Shown in pieces: positions 9,717 through 10,415 of a stretch of 10,415 nucleotides of DNA (within the stretch, counting starts at the first letter, position 1; each line of letters begins with the position of its first letter). The position numbers and the translations under genes are program-made. This DNA is from an uncultured Geobacteraceae bacterium (GTDB lineage: Bacteria; Desulfobacterota; Desulfuromonadia; Desulfuromonadales; Geopsychrobacteraceae). The stretch lies in assembly GCA_937958075.1 (NCBI GenBank), contig CALFFB010000079.1, positions 1 to 10,415 of the forward strand. The letters are read 5' to 3'. Below the pieces are notes generated by a model. The model saw nothing but the letters and a program-made list of their open reading frames with translations, did no database searches and was not told the DNA's origin.

Positions 9717-10415
9717 TCACGAACACAACCGCAGCATCTCCGCGGCAATTTTATCCAGGGGCACGATCAGTTCGGCGCCTCCCAGTTTGATGGCCTCCTT
9801 CGGCATGCCGAACACCACGCAGCTCGCTTCGTCCTGGGCGATGGTACGGGCGCCGGCCTCGCGCATCTCCAGCATCCCCTTGGCGCCGTCGTCCCCCATA
9901 CCGGTCATGATGACGGCTACAGCGTTCTTGCCGGCGTAGCGGGCGGCGCTGCGGAAGAGCACATCCACCGAGGGGCGGTGACGGGAGACCAGGGGGCCGC
10001 TTTTGACCTCGACATAGTAGCGGGCGCCGCTGCGCTTGAGCAGGGTGTGGTAGTTCCCCCGCGCCAGCAGCGCCCGGCCGCGCACCACCGTATCGCCGTC
10101 GGCGGCCTCCTTGACGCTGATGCGGCAGAGTCCGTCGAGGCGGCGGGCAAAGGCGGCGGTGAAATTTTCCGGCATGTGCTGGACAATGACGATCCCCGGG
10201 GTATCCGCCGGCAGGGCTTCAAGAAATATGCGCAGGGCCTCGGTGCCGCCGGTGGAGGCCCCGACCACGACCACCGTTTCCGTGGTCTGGATCATGGCCT
10301 TGGCGCCGGGTTTGGCCAGCACCGCGTCGGCATTGAGCTTGGGTTCGCGATTGATGCTCGACGGCGTCAGCTGGCGCAGCCTGGCCCCGGCGGCGGCCTT
10401 GATGGTATCACAGAT
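9717..10415 (-). CDS. cheB: Chemotaxis protein-glutamate methylesterase/deamidase CheB (5' part outside window)
   Basis: CheB removes methyl groups from glutamates of chemoreceptors during adaptation and deamidates some glutamines. The frame is open to the right edge, leaving 232 residues: about 35 residues of inter-domain linker (with IKAAAGARLR, typical of CheB linkers) and the whole methylesterase domain. The catalytic triad is visible: Ser in VGASTGGTEAL (residue 54 of the partial protein), His in VQHMPENFT (79), and the second Asp of TGMGDDGAKGM (175). A GTG at 10322 could be read as a start but falls inside the linker; a normal CheB would carry an N-terminal receiver beyond the window. 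No other chemotaxis gene is visible. The gene ends 14 bases before a structured repeat that separates it from the kinase modules, so membership in the same operon is doubtful. Confidence 0.95.
   Translation of the reverse strand: MCDTIKAAAGARLRQLTPSSINREPKLNADAVLAKPGAKAMIQTTETVVVVGASTGGTEALRIFLEALPADTPGIVIVQHMPENFTAAFARRLDGLCRISVKEAADGDTVVRGRALLARGNYHTLLKRSGARYYVEVKSGPLVSRHRPSVDVLFRSAARYAGKNAVAVIMTGMGDDGAKGMLEMREAGARTIAQDEASCVVFGMPKEAIKLGGAELIVPLDKIAAEMLRLCS

Noticed and set aside
9610..9939. Plus-strand open frame crossing repeat copy C
   Set aside because: It is composed of the repeat core followed by the antisense of cheB. Copy A gives a similar short peptide (DGDGRTAR-like) only because the repeat is the same.

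Overview
The window is a GC-rich bacterial locus in which every supported gene lies on the minus strand, and every gene encodes a two-component signalling protein. The style is typical of environmental Desulfuromonadales-type deltaproteobacteria (Desulfobacterota): several PAS-rich sensor kinases, a sensor with a periplasmic heme-c motif, single-domain receiver proteins and a chemotaxis methylesterase. That placement is inference from gene content; no ribosomal or other marker gene is present.

In transcription order (right to left) the layout is as follows. (1) 10415-9717: the 3' part of cheB, cut by the window edge. (2) 9539-7533: a sensor kinase with a signal peptide, two predicted periplasmic PAS domains, one cytoplasmic PAS domain and a kinase core, joined through a TAATG stop/start overlap to (3) 7533-5521: a soluble REC-HisKA-HATPase-REC-HPt hybrid kinase. 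(4) 5327-4932: a CheY-like single receiver. (5) 4830-2911: a membrane sensor kinase whose periplasmic domain carries a CxxCH heme-c motif. (6) 2586-2122: an Rcp1-like single receiver. (7) 2117-1: a Cache-HAMP-PAS sensor kinase that loses only its last residues at the left edge. The natural reading is three two-gene modules (kinase + hybrid, receiver + kinase, receiver + kinase) downstream of cheB. None of the receivers seen here carries a DNA-binding or enzymatic output domain. Output must therefore run through protein-protein interaction, phosphotransfer to proteins encoded elsewhere, or the CheB pathway.

The most unusual feature is non-coding. A structured element of about 110 bp occurs three times (2743-2852, 5366-5476, 9590-9702), always in the same orientation and always in the gap between modules. 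Each copy has terminal arms of 19-20 bp that pair with each other. The arm sequence differs between copies while the pairing is kept, and the conserved core contains an 8-bp hairpin and a second smaller hairpin. This compensatory pattern points to selection on a folded structure (RNA or extruded DNA) rather than to a simple mobile repeat. A second non-coding feature is a perfect 12-bp AT-rich inverted repeat directly upstream of a good sigma-70-like promoter in front of the Rcp1-like receiver gene.
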